A DNA stretch of 21,890 nucleotides from CAZZCP01 sp964653235 (GTDB lineage Bacteria > Bdellovibrionota > Bdellovibrionia > Bdellovibrionales > UBA840): the NCBI GenBank assembly GCA_964653235.1, contig CAZZCP010000041.1, positions 1-21,890 of the forward strand. Direction: 5' to 3'. Shown one piece after another: positions 1 through 6,269 of the stretch. The position numbers and the translations under genes are program-made. The number at the start of each line of letters is the position of its first letter. Position 1 is the stretch's first letter. The notes under the pieces were generated by a model. It was not told the DNA's origin. It was given only the letters and a program-made list of their open reading frames with translations, and did not search any database.

Positions 1-169
1 CATTCAGCTACCAATTCCACCACTAGGGCATTTCTCGTGGTCTTTTATTCAAATGTTCCGCATCCTGCTCTTGTTCACCTGCGGGCTCCTGCCCTCCGGC
101 TGAATGCTCGGCCGCATTCAGCTACCAATTCCACCACTAGGGCATTTCTCGTGGTCTTTTATTCAAATG
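1..169 (-). repeat. Direct repeat (55 bp identical, 114-bp period) carrying a tRNA-Leu-like 5' fragment
   Basis: Bases 1-55 and 115-169 are identical. The left copy starts at the window edge, so the true unit may be longer and there may be more copies. Read on the minus strand, each copy contains GCCCTAGTGGTGGAATTGG followed by TAG, which is how bacterial tRNA-Leu genes begin (acceptor strand, TG, D-arm start). The expected CAC closing the D stem, the anticodon arm, the T arm and the 3' acceptor strand CTAGGGC are all missing. Instead the fragment runs into a perfect hairpin (CTGAATG / CATTCAG). It is therefore not a working tRNA but a repeated tRNA-derived or tRNA-like piece just beyond the gcvH terminator. 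No gene is visible in 1-200. Confidence 0.75.
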
Positions 170-200
170 AATGCGATCGATTCAATTCGTCCGTTTCTAC

Positions 201-232
201 AAAACCTAAGCCGCAAATGCAAGCTTAGGCTT
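201..232 (-). terminator. Intrinsic terminator of the folD-gcvT-gcvH operon
   Basis: On the minus strand a stem of about 10 bp (core CCTAAGC at 229-223 with GCTTAGG at 211-205, extended outward by one G-U and two A-U pairs) is followed by a T run at 204-201. The 5' arm overlaps the gcvH stop codon at 225-227. This suggests the operon ends here and that gcvP, usually close to gcvH, is not directly co-transcribed. Confidence 0.65.
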
Positions 233-608
233 CAACCATTTTCTTATATTCTGAGCCGCGAACCAAGTTCATCAACTCTTTTTCATGGTCCATCTCGATG
301 CGAATCAGCCAACCATCTTCCATGGGAGCATCATTGATCGGACCCGGATTGTCTACTAGGGCTTCATTGACTTGAATGACAGTGCCCGAAACAGGAGCGT
401 ATAAGTCACTAACTGCCTTTACACTCTCCACCGAACCAAAGGTTTCACCGCCTGTTACCTTTTGCCCCGCATCAGGAAGCTCAACATAAACGACCTCTCC
501 CAGGCTTTCTGCTGCATAGAGGGTAATTCCTACAGTCACAATATTCTCGTCGACTGAGGCCCATTCGTGATTTTTTGTGTAATAAAACTCTTCTGGATAA
601 TGTGCCAT
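225..608 (-). CDS. gcvH: Glycine cleavage system H protein
   Basis: Lipoyl carrier protein of the glycine cleavage system, shuttling the aminomethyl group from the P protein to the T protein in the cytoplasm. The 127 aa match the family length (about 125-130). The lipoylation segment ESVKAVSDLYAPVSG is intact with the modified lysine at residue 64. The usual acidic residue after VGIT is a leucine here (VGITLYA), a small departure from the common VGITDYA. The start is supported by AGGAG 6 nt upstream; this Shine-Dalgarno overlaps the gcvT stop codon (618-620), so translation is probably coupled to gcvT. It is the last gene of the operon, with the stop codon inside the terminator stem. Confidence 0.97.
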   Translation of the reverse strand: MAHYPEEFYYTKNHEWASVDENIVTVGITLYAAESLGEVVYVELPDAGQKVTGGETFGSVESVKAVSDLYAPVSGTVIQVNEALVDNPGPINDAPMEDGWLIRIEMDHEKELMNLVRGSEYKKMVEA

Positions 609-617
609 CCTGATCTC

Positions 618-1682
618 CTATTTCAAAAAAGGTGTTTTTAACACTTCGGCCAGCGCGTGTCTTCCACGAATTTCTACCAAAATCTGCGTACCGGGGCTAG
701 CAAGTTCTTTCTTTACATAAGCTATGCCTATGGGCAGCCCCGTGCTGGGTGAAAGTGTGCCACTGGTTATACGGCCGATCTCTTCTTTGTCGGTCGAAAA
801 AACCTTGTAGCCACTTCTTGGAATGCCCTTATCTTTTAGAACCAAACCTATCAGATGTTGCTGAGGCCCTGCAGCTTTCACTGCCTCTAGCTTCTGTTTG
901 CCTAAAAAGTCGCCCTTAGCAAGTTTGACCACCCAGCCCAGCCCCGCCGAATAGGCATCTGTGCTGTCGTCAATTTCTTGCCCGTAAAGAGAAAACTTCA
1001 TTTCGGTGCGCAGGGTATCTCTTGCCCCCAAGCCAATAGGCTTTGCTAAATCACTGCTCAAAAGTTTTTGCCAAATATCAACTGCCTTGTCACTACGAAC
1101 AAAAATTTCACAGCCATCCTCTCCCGTGTAGCCCGTGCGGGCAATCAGACAGCCTTGCTCTTGCAAAAAAGAAAAGTTGGGGATGCTCTCTAAATCCCAT
1201 GCAAAGAGCTCTTTTAACAAACTGATGGCCTTCGGACCTTGAACCGCAATTTGTGCCCAGGCAGCACTTTCATTTTCAATCTCTGCGCCCTTATTGTATT
1301 TTTGAAAATGCGCAAAGTCTTTTTCGACATTGGCAGCATTCACACAAACCAGATATTCTTGGTTTTTCTTTAAGCAATAGACGATAATGTCATCAACGAT
1401 TCCGCCATTTTCATTGGGAATCAAAGAGTACTGCGCCTGCCCTTCTTCAAGCTTTGCTACATCATTGGTGGTCATGTACTGAAGAGCATCAAGTGCCTGA
1501 TCGCCGCGAAAAAAGATTTCGCCCATATGAGAGACATCAAAGAGCCCAACATTTTCGCGCACCCACAGATGCTCTTCTTTGAGGCTTGTAAACTGAATGG
1601 GCATTTCCCAACCCGCAAAACCAACAAAACGGGCCCCAAGCTCTTTTTGTTTTTCGTAAAGAGGAGTTCTTTGCAAATCCAT
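618..1682 (-). CDS. gcvT: Aminomethyltransferase (glycine cleavage system T protein)
   Basis: Transfers the methylene group from aminomethyl-lipoyl GcvH to tetrahydrofolate, giving 5,10-methylene-THF and ammonia. The 354 aa show the family blocks in order: FAGWEMP (22-28), LFDVSHMGE (47-55), NGGIVDD (92-98, holding the conserved catalytic Asp), TGYTGEDG (183-190), GLGARDTLR (217-225) and the C-terminal GCV_T barrel domain. The start lies 2 bp after the folD stop, with AAAGGA inside the end of folD as ribosome-binding site. The product 5,10-methylene-THF is the substrate of the upstream gene product FolD, which explains the operon order. Confidence 0.97.
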   Translation of the reverse strand: MDLQRTPLYEKQKELGARFVGFAGWEMPIQFTSLKEEHLWVRENVGLFDVSHMGEIFFRGDQALDALQYMTTNDVAKLEEGQAQYSLIPNENGGIVDDIIVYCLKKNQEYLVCVNAANVEKDFAHFQKYNKGAEIENESAAWAQIAVQGPKAISLLKELFAWDLESIPNFSFLQEQGCLIARTGYTGEDGCEIFVRSDKAVDIWQKLLSSDLAKPIGLGARDTLRTEMKFSLYGQEIDDSTDAYSAGLGWVVKLAKGDFLGKQKLEAVKAAGPQQHLIGLVLKDKGIPRSGYKVFSTDKEEIGRITSGTLSPSTGLPIGIAYVKKELASPGTQILVEIRGRHALAEVLKTPFLK

Positions 1683-1684
1683 AT

Positions 1685-2518
1685 CTATCCTTTCGCAGCT
1701 TGAGCCAACTTATAAGTATTTTCTAGCAACATAGCAATGGTCATCGGCCCCACTCCTCCAGGAACAGGAGTCAAAGCCTCAATATGATCTGCTAATCCTT
1801 CGGGTTCCACATCGCCGCAAAGTTTATCATCGATTCGGTGAATGCCAACATCAATCACTACGGCGTCCTTTTTGAAATAGCTTTTGTCAAAGGCCTTGGG
1901 CTTTCCGGCGGCAACTACGACTATATCTGCATCTTGGGTATAGGCCTTTACATCTTTTGTGCGCGAGTGGCAGATCGTCACAGTCGCATTGGCAGCCAAT
2001 AGCAATTGCGCCATGGGTTTGCCAACGATATCTGATCTACCAATCACAACGGCTTTTTTGCCTTCAACCGAGATTTCATATTCTTTTAAAATTTCCATCA
2101 CACCCGATGGAGTGCAGGGATGAATAATAGCTTTTCCAAGCCAAGCCTTGCCAACGCTTTCAACCGAAAGTGCATCGACATCTTTTTCTTCGGCAATTTG
2201 CGAGAGCACGCGGTCGGTATCAATGTGTTTCGGAAGAGGCAGCTGAACCAAAATACCATGAATCTTTGGATTTTGATTGCATTGCTCAACCAAGCTCAAA
2301 AGCTTTTCTTCAGAGCAATCTTGTGGAAGATCAAATCTTTCTGAATAAATGCCTACGCTTTCGCAAGCCTTTACTTTATTGCGTACATATACTTGAGAGG
2401 CCGGATCGGCTCCTACTAAAACCACTGCCAGACCTGGCTTTATAGGCATCTCATCAATCTTTTTTTTGAGTTGATCACGAGTTTTTTGGGCAAGACTTTT
2501 GCCATCCAAACGAATCAT
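1685..2518 (-). CDS. folD: Bifunctional methylenetetrahydrofolate dehydrogenase / methenyltetrahydrofolate cyclohydrolase
   Basis: Oxidises 5,10-methylene-THF to methenyl-THF with NADP and hydrolyses it to 10-formyl-THF. Visible landmarks: the YxxxK catalytic pair (Tyr44, Lys48 in YVRNK), GILVQLPLPKHID (88-100), PCTPSGV (134-140), the nucleotide-binding GRSDIVGKP (160-168) and the family end signature TPVPGGVGPMT (250-260). The usual KDVDGF segment reads KDVDALSVESVG, a mild variant. Length 277 aa is typical. AGGAG lies 9 nt upstream of the ATG. It heads the folD-gcvT-gcvH operon, linking glycine breakdown to one-carbon supply, and is transcribed divergently from the 84-aa gene. Confidence 0.96.
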   Translation of the reverse strand: MIRLDGKSLAQKTRDQLKKKIDEMPIKPGLAVVLVGADPASQVYVRNKVKACESVGIYSERFDLPQDCSEEKLLSLVEQCNQNPKIHGILVQLPLPKHIDTDRVLSQIAEEKDVDALSVESVGKAWLGKAIIHPCTPSGVMEILKEYEISVEGKKAVVIGRSDIVGKPMAQLLLAANATVTICHSRTKDVKAYTQDADIVVVAAGKPKAFDKSYFKKDAVVIDVGIHRIDDKLCGDVEPEGLADHIEALTPVPGGVGPMTIAMLLENTYKLAQAAKG

Positions 2519-2558
2519 ATCGGTCTCCTAATTGTCTAAAGACTCTACACTCGACCTT

Positions 2559-2587
2559 TTGAATTCGCAAATTTTGTGAGAATTCAA
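2559..2587. promoter_or_regulatory. Perfect 8-bp inverted repeat, possible operator
   Basis: TTGAATTC (2559-2566) and GAATTCAA (2580-2587) are exact inverted copies separated by 13 bp, so their centres are 21 bp apart, two helical turns. The repeat sits between the divergent folD and 84-aa genes and overlaps a weak candidate folD promoter on the minus strand (TTGCGA, 17 bp, TAGAGT). The spacing suits a dimeric regulator; no such regulator is identified. Confidence 0.35.
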
Positions 2588-2614
2588 TGGTTTGAATCAC
2601 AGAAAATCTACATA

Positions 2615-2643
2615 TTGACCCTGTGCTCCGAATGACCTATTTT
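2615..2643 (+). promoter_or_regulatory. Sigma-70-type promoter of the 84-aa gene
   Basis: TTGACC (2615-2620), a 17-bp spacer and TATTTT (2638-2643) place transcription start near 2650, leaving a short leader that holds GGAGG (2652-2656) before the ATG at 2663. Confidence 0.55.
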
Positions 2644-2662
2644 ATAGCTCCGGAGGCTATAG

Positions 2663-2917
2663 ATGGAAAAACAAAAAAACCTGACCAATGTGAAAAAAGA
2701 AAAAGAGTCTGCTGCTGGCGAGCCACAAGCACTTCCCTCAAGTTTTAAGAAATTCCGTCAATTGCCAGAAATTGAAGCTTTCTATCGCTTTGTTTACGAA
2801 AATGACCTACGCAAAGAGGCAAAAGTCATTATCGGAAACATTCTTTTGAAGCGCAAAGTAGATAAAGTGATTGCAAAGTCAAAAGCTCGCAAAACCAAGA
2901 AAAAAACTCTAAATTGA
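2663..2917 (+). CDS. Small basic protein of unknown function
   Basis: An 84-aa protein with no recognised function. The first 25 residues are hydrophilic and Lys/Glu-rich. The middle (about 27-66) looks like a compact helical domain with FRQLPEIEAFYRFVYENDL followed by amphipathic helix. The tail is a run of Lys/Arg (KVDKVIAKSKARKTKKKT), which would suit nucleic-acid or ribosome contact, though that is only a guess from charge. Translation is well supported: GGAGG 6 nt before the ATG and a good promoter at 2615-2643. It has no signal peptide. It is followed 38 bp later by the Nudix gene, which appears to have its own promoter. Confidence 0.8.
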   Translation: MEKQKNLTNVKKEKESAAGEPQALPSSFKKFRQLPEIEAFYRFVYENDLRKEAKVIIGNILLKRKVDKVIAKSKARKTKKKTLN

Positions 2918-2920
2918 TTC

Positions 2921-2949
2921 TTGCTTAGTGACTGAAGATTGGTTTTTAT
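2921..2949 (+). promoter_or_regulatory. Promoter giving a probable leaderless Nudix mRNA
   Basis: TTGCTT (2921-2926), a 17-bp spacer and TTTTAT (2944-2949) put the expected transcription start at about 2956, which is the A of the Nudix start codon. No Shine-Dalgarno sequence precedes that ATG. Confidence 0.4.
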
Positions 2950-2955
2950 CTTTAT

Positions 2956-3534
2956 ATGAACAAAATCATTCTTTTGCACCAACTCGAAGACTACAAAAAT
3001 ACTTATCCTAACGAAATTGCCAAAGCGCAGGCTTTTCAAAGTCTTATTGCTGAATCGCCAAAGGCTTTTTCTCGAGAGAATTTAGAGGCGCATATCACTG
3101 CTTCTTGCTGGCTACTCAGTTTAGATCAAAGCCGTGTTCTGCTTACCCATCACAAAAAACTAAATATGTGGCTGCAATTGGGCGGTCACTGTGATGGCAA
3201 TCAAGATACTCTTCTGGCGGCCCACCGAGAAGCGGTAGAAGAATCAGGGATCACTTTAGTAAAGCCCTTGCTTTCTAGTTTTTTTGACCTAGACATTCAT
3301 GAAATTCCAGAGAGAAAAACTGAGCCAAAGCACTTACACTACGACATGACCTATCTATTTCAAGTCGTTGAAAGTGAAGAGTTTCAAGTTAGTAACGAAT
3401 CAAATGACTTGCAATGGGTAGAAATAGATCGCCTTGAAAAATACACAACGGAATCTTCAATGTTGAGAATGCGCGAAAAAGTTCTCCATTTTAAAAAGAT
3501 GCCGAAATCAAAACCTGTAGAATATCAGCTTTAA
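2956..3534 (+). CDS. Nudix hydrolase
   Basis: Predicted pyrophosphohydrolase of the Nudix superfamily (nucleoside diphosphate linked to X); the substrate cannot be read from sequence. The Nudix box spans residues 77-99, GHCDGNQ(x7)REAVEESGI, against the consensus Gx5Ex7REUXEEXGU. All the metal-binding residues of the REUXEE core are present, but the first box Glu is Gln83. The protein is 192 aa, with an N-terminal helical extension of about 45 residues before the Nudix fold. There is no Shine-Dalgarno; the start is set by the ATG matching the predicted transcription start. The 3' end overlaps the convergent porin-like gene by 44 bp, and both stop codons look genuine. Confidence 0.88.
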   Translation: MNKIILLHQLEDYKNTYPNEIAKAQAFQSLIAESPKAFSRENLEAHITASCWLLSLDQSRVLLTHHKKLNMWLQLGGHCDGNQDTLLAAHREAVEESGITLVKPLLSSFFDLDIHEIPERKTEPKHLHYDMTYLFQVVESEEFQVSNESNDLQWVEIDRLEKYTTESSMLRMREKVLHFKKMPKSKPVEYQL

Positions 3535-4618
3535 GCTCTGCATCTGGTTCATTGGGTAATAGCCCTGTGAACACGGCCTGAGTGTTTATTGCGTCAAAAT
3601 CAAAACCGTATGAACCATGATCGGTTTCAATGTGCAGCCATCCCAACTTTAAAACTACATCTTTGTTAAAATAAATATTGCCAGCAAGATTATAAGTACT
3701 AATTAAGCCTTTTGAAACCGAAAGTTCTGAGCCTCCACGTCCATATGTAAAATGTGGAAGAAAGACTTCGTTAAAAAAGTAGTATCCTAAGGTATTGTAA
3801 AAGCCCCAATAAATCTCAAAATCTTCGTTGTCTGTTTCGGTACGACCATACTCTGATGCAATATGCAGCCTGCGATTGTCATAAGAAAAGCCCGAAGCAA
3901 AATGCCGAGTTTGCATTAAATTGATGTCATATTGATTCTCAAACTCGGCCGTTGAAGGCCCTACAGTGACATCTTGTTTGATTTTAAAAGCTGCATTGTC
4001 AGTATTGGTTTGGAAGTAGCCAGCTCGAAAGCGAAAGTTCTCAGATGCGACATTAAAGGTCGAACCCAAAACATCTCGGGCCGAGTACTCAATTTCAAAC
4101 TCGCCATTTTGGGTCGTTTTGTCTTCTTGTCCGCCGAAGATCTCAAAAGAGCAATTCAGCGAGAAACAAGCAAAAGAGTAGCGAATGTTTCCACCCGTGA
4201 ATGTATTGAGTGGGTTTGGGTTGTAAACCACCAGAGGCAATCGAGTCCAAACAAAATCGATCTCTTTGTAGTAGATCTCAGAAGCGAGCCAAATCGGAGT
4301 TCTTTGCCTACCAAGGTCAATACGAAAGTTTTCTGAAACCAACCAAGTGATATAGGCTTGATCTATTTGAATATCAAAACGATCTCGACCTAAAAACAAA
4401 AGCTGAAAATGAATGGACCAGTTTTCCTCAACATTTGCTATAGCTCTTAAAAGTGCACTTGTTGCCTCATTGGTGCTAAACTCATCATCGATCATCGAAT
4501 AAGATCTCTCTTCTTGATCTGACTTATACACACCAGAGCTTACATAGGCGGTAAAGTCCAGTGCCCAAGTTGGAGTCGAAATCAATAAGAATAGAAAGAA
4601 ACCCAAAATTATTCTCAT
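3491..4618 (-). CDS. Porin-like outer-membrane beta-barrel protein (copy 2 of a tandem pair)
   Basis: Predicted outer-membrane beta-barrel, 375 aa. A signal peptide (MRIILGFFLFLLISTPTWA, cleaved near residue 19) is followed by alternating amphipathic strands rich in aromatic residues. The final residues LQVLISASF end in Phe, the usual signature recognised by the BAM complex. Residues 102-108 (LGRQRTP), then WTRLPLVVYNPNPLNTF, match a block shared with its neighbour and seen in porin-like proteins of other Gram-negatives. It is clearly a paralogue of the gene just upstream (4625-5776). The ATG lies 6 bp after that gene's stop, with GAGGA overlapping the TGA, so the pair is translationally coupled. 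Cargo is unknown. Confidence 0.85.
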   Translation of the reverse strand: MRIILGFFLFLLISTPTWALDFTAYVSSGVYKSDQEERSYSMIDDEFSTNEATSALLRAIANVEENWSIHFQLLFLGRDRFDIQIDQAYITWLVSENFRIDLGRQRTPIWLASEIYYKEIDFVWTRLPLVVYNPNPLNTFTGGNIRYSFACFSLNCSFEIFGGQEDKTTQNGEFEIEYSARDVLGSTFNVASENFRFRAGYFQTNTDNAAFKIKQDVTVGPSTAEFENQYDINLMQTRHFASGFSYDNRRLHIASEYGRTETDNEDFEIYWGFYNTLGYYFFNEVFLPHFTYGRGGSELSVSKGLISTYNLAGNIYFNKDVVLKLGWLHIETDHGSYGFDFDAINTQAVFTGLLPNEPDAELKADILQVLISASF

Positions 4619-4624
4619 TCTTCC

Positions 4625-5776
4625 TCAAAACATAGTAGATATAACCGCATTTACTATATGGGCATCAATATTTTCTCTGCTTACCGAAGTTTGTCCCGTA
4701 GGATCAGCCAATACGGCAGCAATGTCGGCAGCTGAGGGATTGAACCACATGCTTCCATTTTTTGTCTCAACATAACGATAGCCTAACTTAAAAACTGTAT
4801 AATCATTAAAATAGTAATTGATCGCCCCAGCATAGGTATTTTGCTGACCTCGAATAATATTGGCATCTGCTTCACCGTGAGAGTAAGTTGTATGAAGCAA
4901 CCATTTGCTCGGATCAAGGTAATAGCCCAGAGTCAGGTAAGATCCCCAAATACGATCGTTGCCTTGTTCTGCCTCGATCTGGCCAAACTCAGAATAGGCC
5001 AAATACCTTTCATTTTGAAAGCTAAAACCCGCTGAGTAAAAATGAGAAAGCTTTAATTCTTGCTCAATAACGGCAAAAGTATTGGCATTGGGTAAGCCTG
5101 GTACCAAACCACGCAAGGTCGTAACATACTCGTTCTTTACATTGGCTCTTGAATAAGTGAGTCGAAAATGAAACTCATCCGATAGCATGCTCATAGTAAG
5201 ACCAGCTCGATCATTGACATTGACTGTAAGCTCAGAATTGGTTTCTGCCTCTTGTGTGTTGCTATCTTCGCCAAAGTTGATTTCAAACCTACATTCAAAA
5301 TTTTTCCCGCAAGGATGTGAGTAGGCTGCACTGATGCCTTTGTAAGTATCTATCGGATTTAAAGAGTAAATTTCTACGGGCGGCTGTACCCAAGGAACCA
5401 AAGCATTGACCTGCAAATATTCTGAAATCAGCCAAAATGGTGATCTTTGTCTTCCCAATTGAAAAGACCAATGGTCATTCGGCTCCCAAATCAAAGAGGC
5501 TCTCTCAAGATCAGGCTCAAAGTTGACTTCGCCTTCCGCTGTCAATTGAAAGAGCACAGACCAGTTGTCGGCCAATAAAGCATTTCCTTGAAAACCACCG
5601 ATGGAAAGAGCTTTTAAATTATAATCTTTGCTAATGCCAATGTCATAGATTCTGTCTTGGTCTGACTGAACAAAGCCAAGCGTTGCAAATCCACTAAATT
5701 TTAGATTTACGGCATACGAAAAGCTCGACAAAAAAGTGCTTAGCAAAAGAAAAAAAACCAGTGTTTTTCGAAGCAT
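4625..5776 (-). CDS. Porin-like outer-membrane beta-barrel protein (copy 1 of a tandem pair)
   Basis: Predicted outer-membrane beta-barrel of 383 aa. I start at the ATG at 5776, giving MLRKTLVFFLLLSTFLSSFSYA as signal peptide. The frame could begin two codons earlier at a TTG (5782), which adds nothing. The barrel carries LGRQRSPFWLISEY and WVQPPVEIYSLNPIDTYKG, the latter like the RPPVEVY block of porin-like proteins in other Gram-negatives, and it ends in VISTMF with the C-terminal Phe. Two internal cysteines (HPCGKNFECRF) fall where the paralogue also has a Cys pair, probably a loop disulfide. It precedes its paralogue in one transcript. The Shine-Dalgarno is weak. Function is likely solute passage, substrate unknown. 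Confidence 0.85.
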   Translation of the reverse strand: MLRKTLVFFLLLSTFLSSFSYAVNLKFSGFATLGFVQSDQDRIYDIGISKDYNLKALSIGGFQGNALLADNWSVLFQLTAEGEVNFEPDLERASLIWEPNDHWSFQLGRQRSPFWLISEYLQVNALVPWVQPPVEIYSLNPIDTYKGISAAYSHPCGKNFECRFEINFGEDSNTQEAETNSELTVNVNDRAGLTMSMLSDEFHFRLTYSRANVKNEYVTTLRGLVPGLPNANTFAVIEQELKLSHFYSAGFSFQNERYLAYSEFGQIEAEQGNDRIWGSYLTLGYYLDPSKWLLHTTYSHGEADANIIRGQQNTYAGAINYYFNDYTVFKLGYRYVETKNGSMWFNPSAADIAAVLADPTGQTSVSRENIDAHIVNAVISTMF

Positions 5777-5897
5777 ATCCAATATTTGCTGAGATTTATG
5801 ATCGAGACAAGGCTTGCCTCTTATGCGCTGAATAAATACTCTTTTACCAGAACAAATAGCTCTGTAAATTTGGGATTACACAACTGAATCCTAAGTT

Positions 5898-6257
5898 TTA
5901 TTTGTTCCTTGATAGAACAAGCTCCAGTCTTGATGAATAAATCGGCAAAGGATTTTTTCTCTTATTGATTTTTTTTATGCTTTGAGCCGCCGCACGAATT
6001 TCTGTTAGAGAATCATAGAGAAAAACTCGAAGTTTTACTTTTGCGGGCCCGCTAAAATCATTGGTCTTGAGTGATGTCTTAACAAAAGAAGGGTTTTGTA
6101 ATTCAATAGTGATTTGTGATCTCGACAGAGGATTGACATACAAAGTGGCCTTCCCTTTTTTCAATCGAAGTATCCCTTCTACTTCTTTTATATCCGCAGC
6201 CAATAAGGAGGACATGCTGCAAAAAGCAAACAAAACTGCAAAGCTTAGGTATTTCAT
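5898..6257 (-). CDS. Small exported protein of unknown function
   Basis: A 119-aa protein with a clear signal peptide (MKYLSFAVLFAFCSMSSLLAA, cleaved near 21) and no further membrane segment, so likely periplasmic or outer-membrane associated. The mature part is Lys-rich and predicted mostly beta (IKEVEGILRLKKGKATLYVNP, then alternating strands), ending in ELVLSRNK. I do not recognise a family. AAGGAGA sits 8 nt before the ATG and overlaps the stop codon of the upstream peptidase gene, 12 bp away. It is therefore translationally coupled to that gene and may share its pathway. Downstream, 121 bp separate it from the porin-like pair; only a weak hairpin is visible there. Confidence 0.78.
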   Translation of the reverse strand: MKYLSFAVLFAFCSMSSLLAADIKEVEGILRLKKGKATLYVNPLSRSQITIELQNPSFVKTSLKTNDFSGPAKVKLRVFLYDSLTEIRAAAQSIKKINKRKNPLPIYSSRLELVLSRNK

Positions 6258-6269
6258 TATCTACTCTCC

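Noticed and set aside
92..179. A complete tRNA-Leu gene on the minus strand
   Set aside because: Only the acceptor 5' strand and the start of the D arm match; D-stem closure, anticodon arm, T arm and 3' acceptor strand are absent.
37..337. Short plus-strand reading frames over the repeat and the gcvH 3' end
   Set aside because: No ribosome-binding sites; they arise from the direct repeat and antisense of gcvH.
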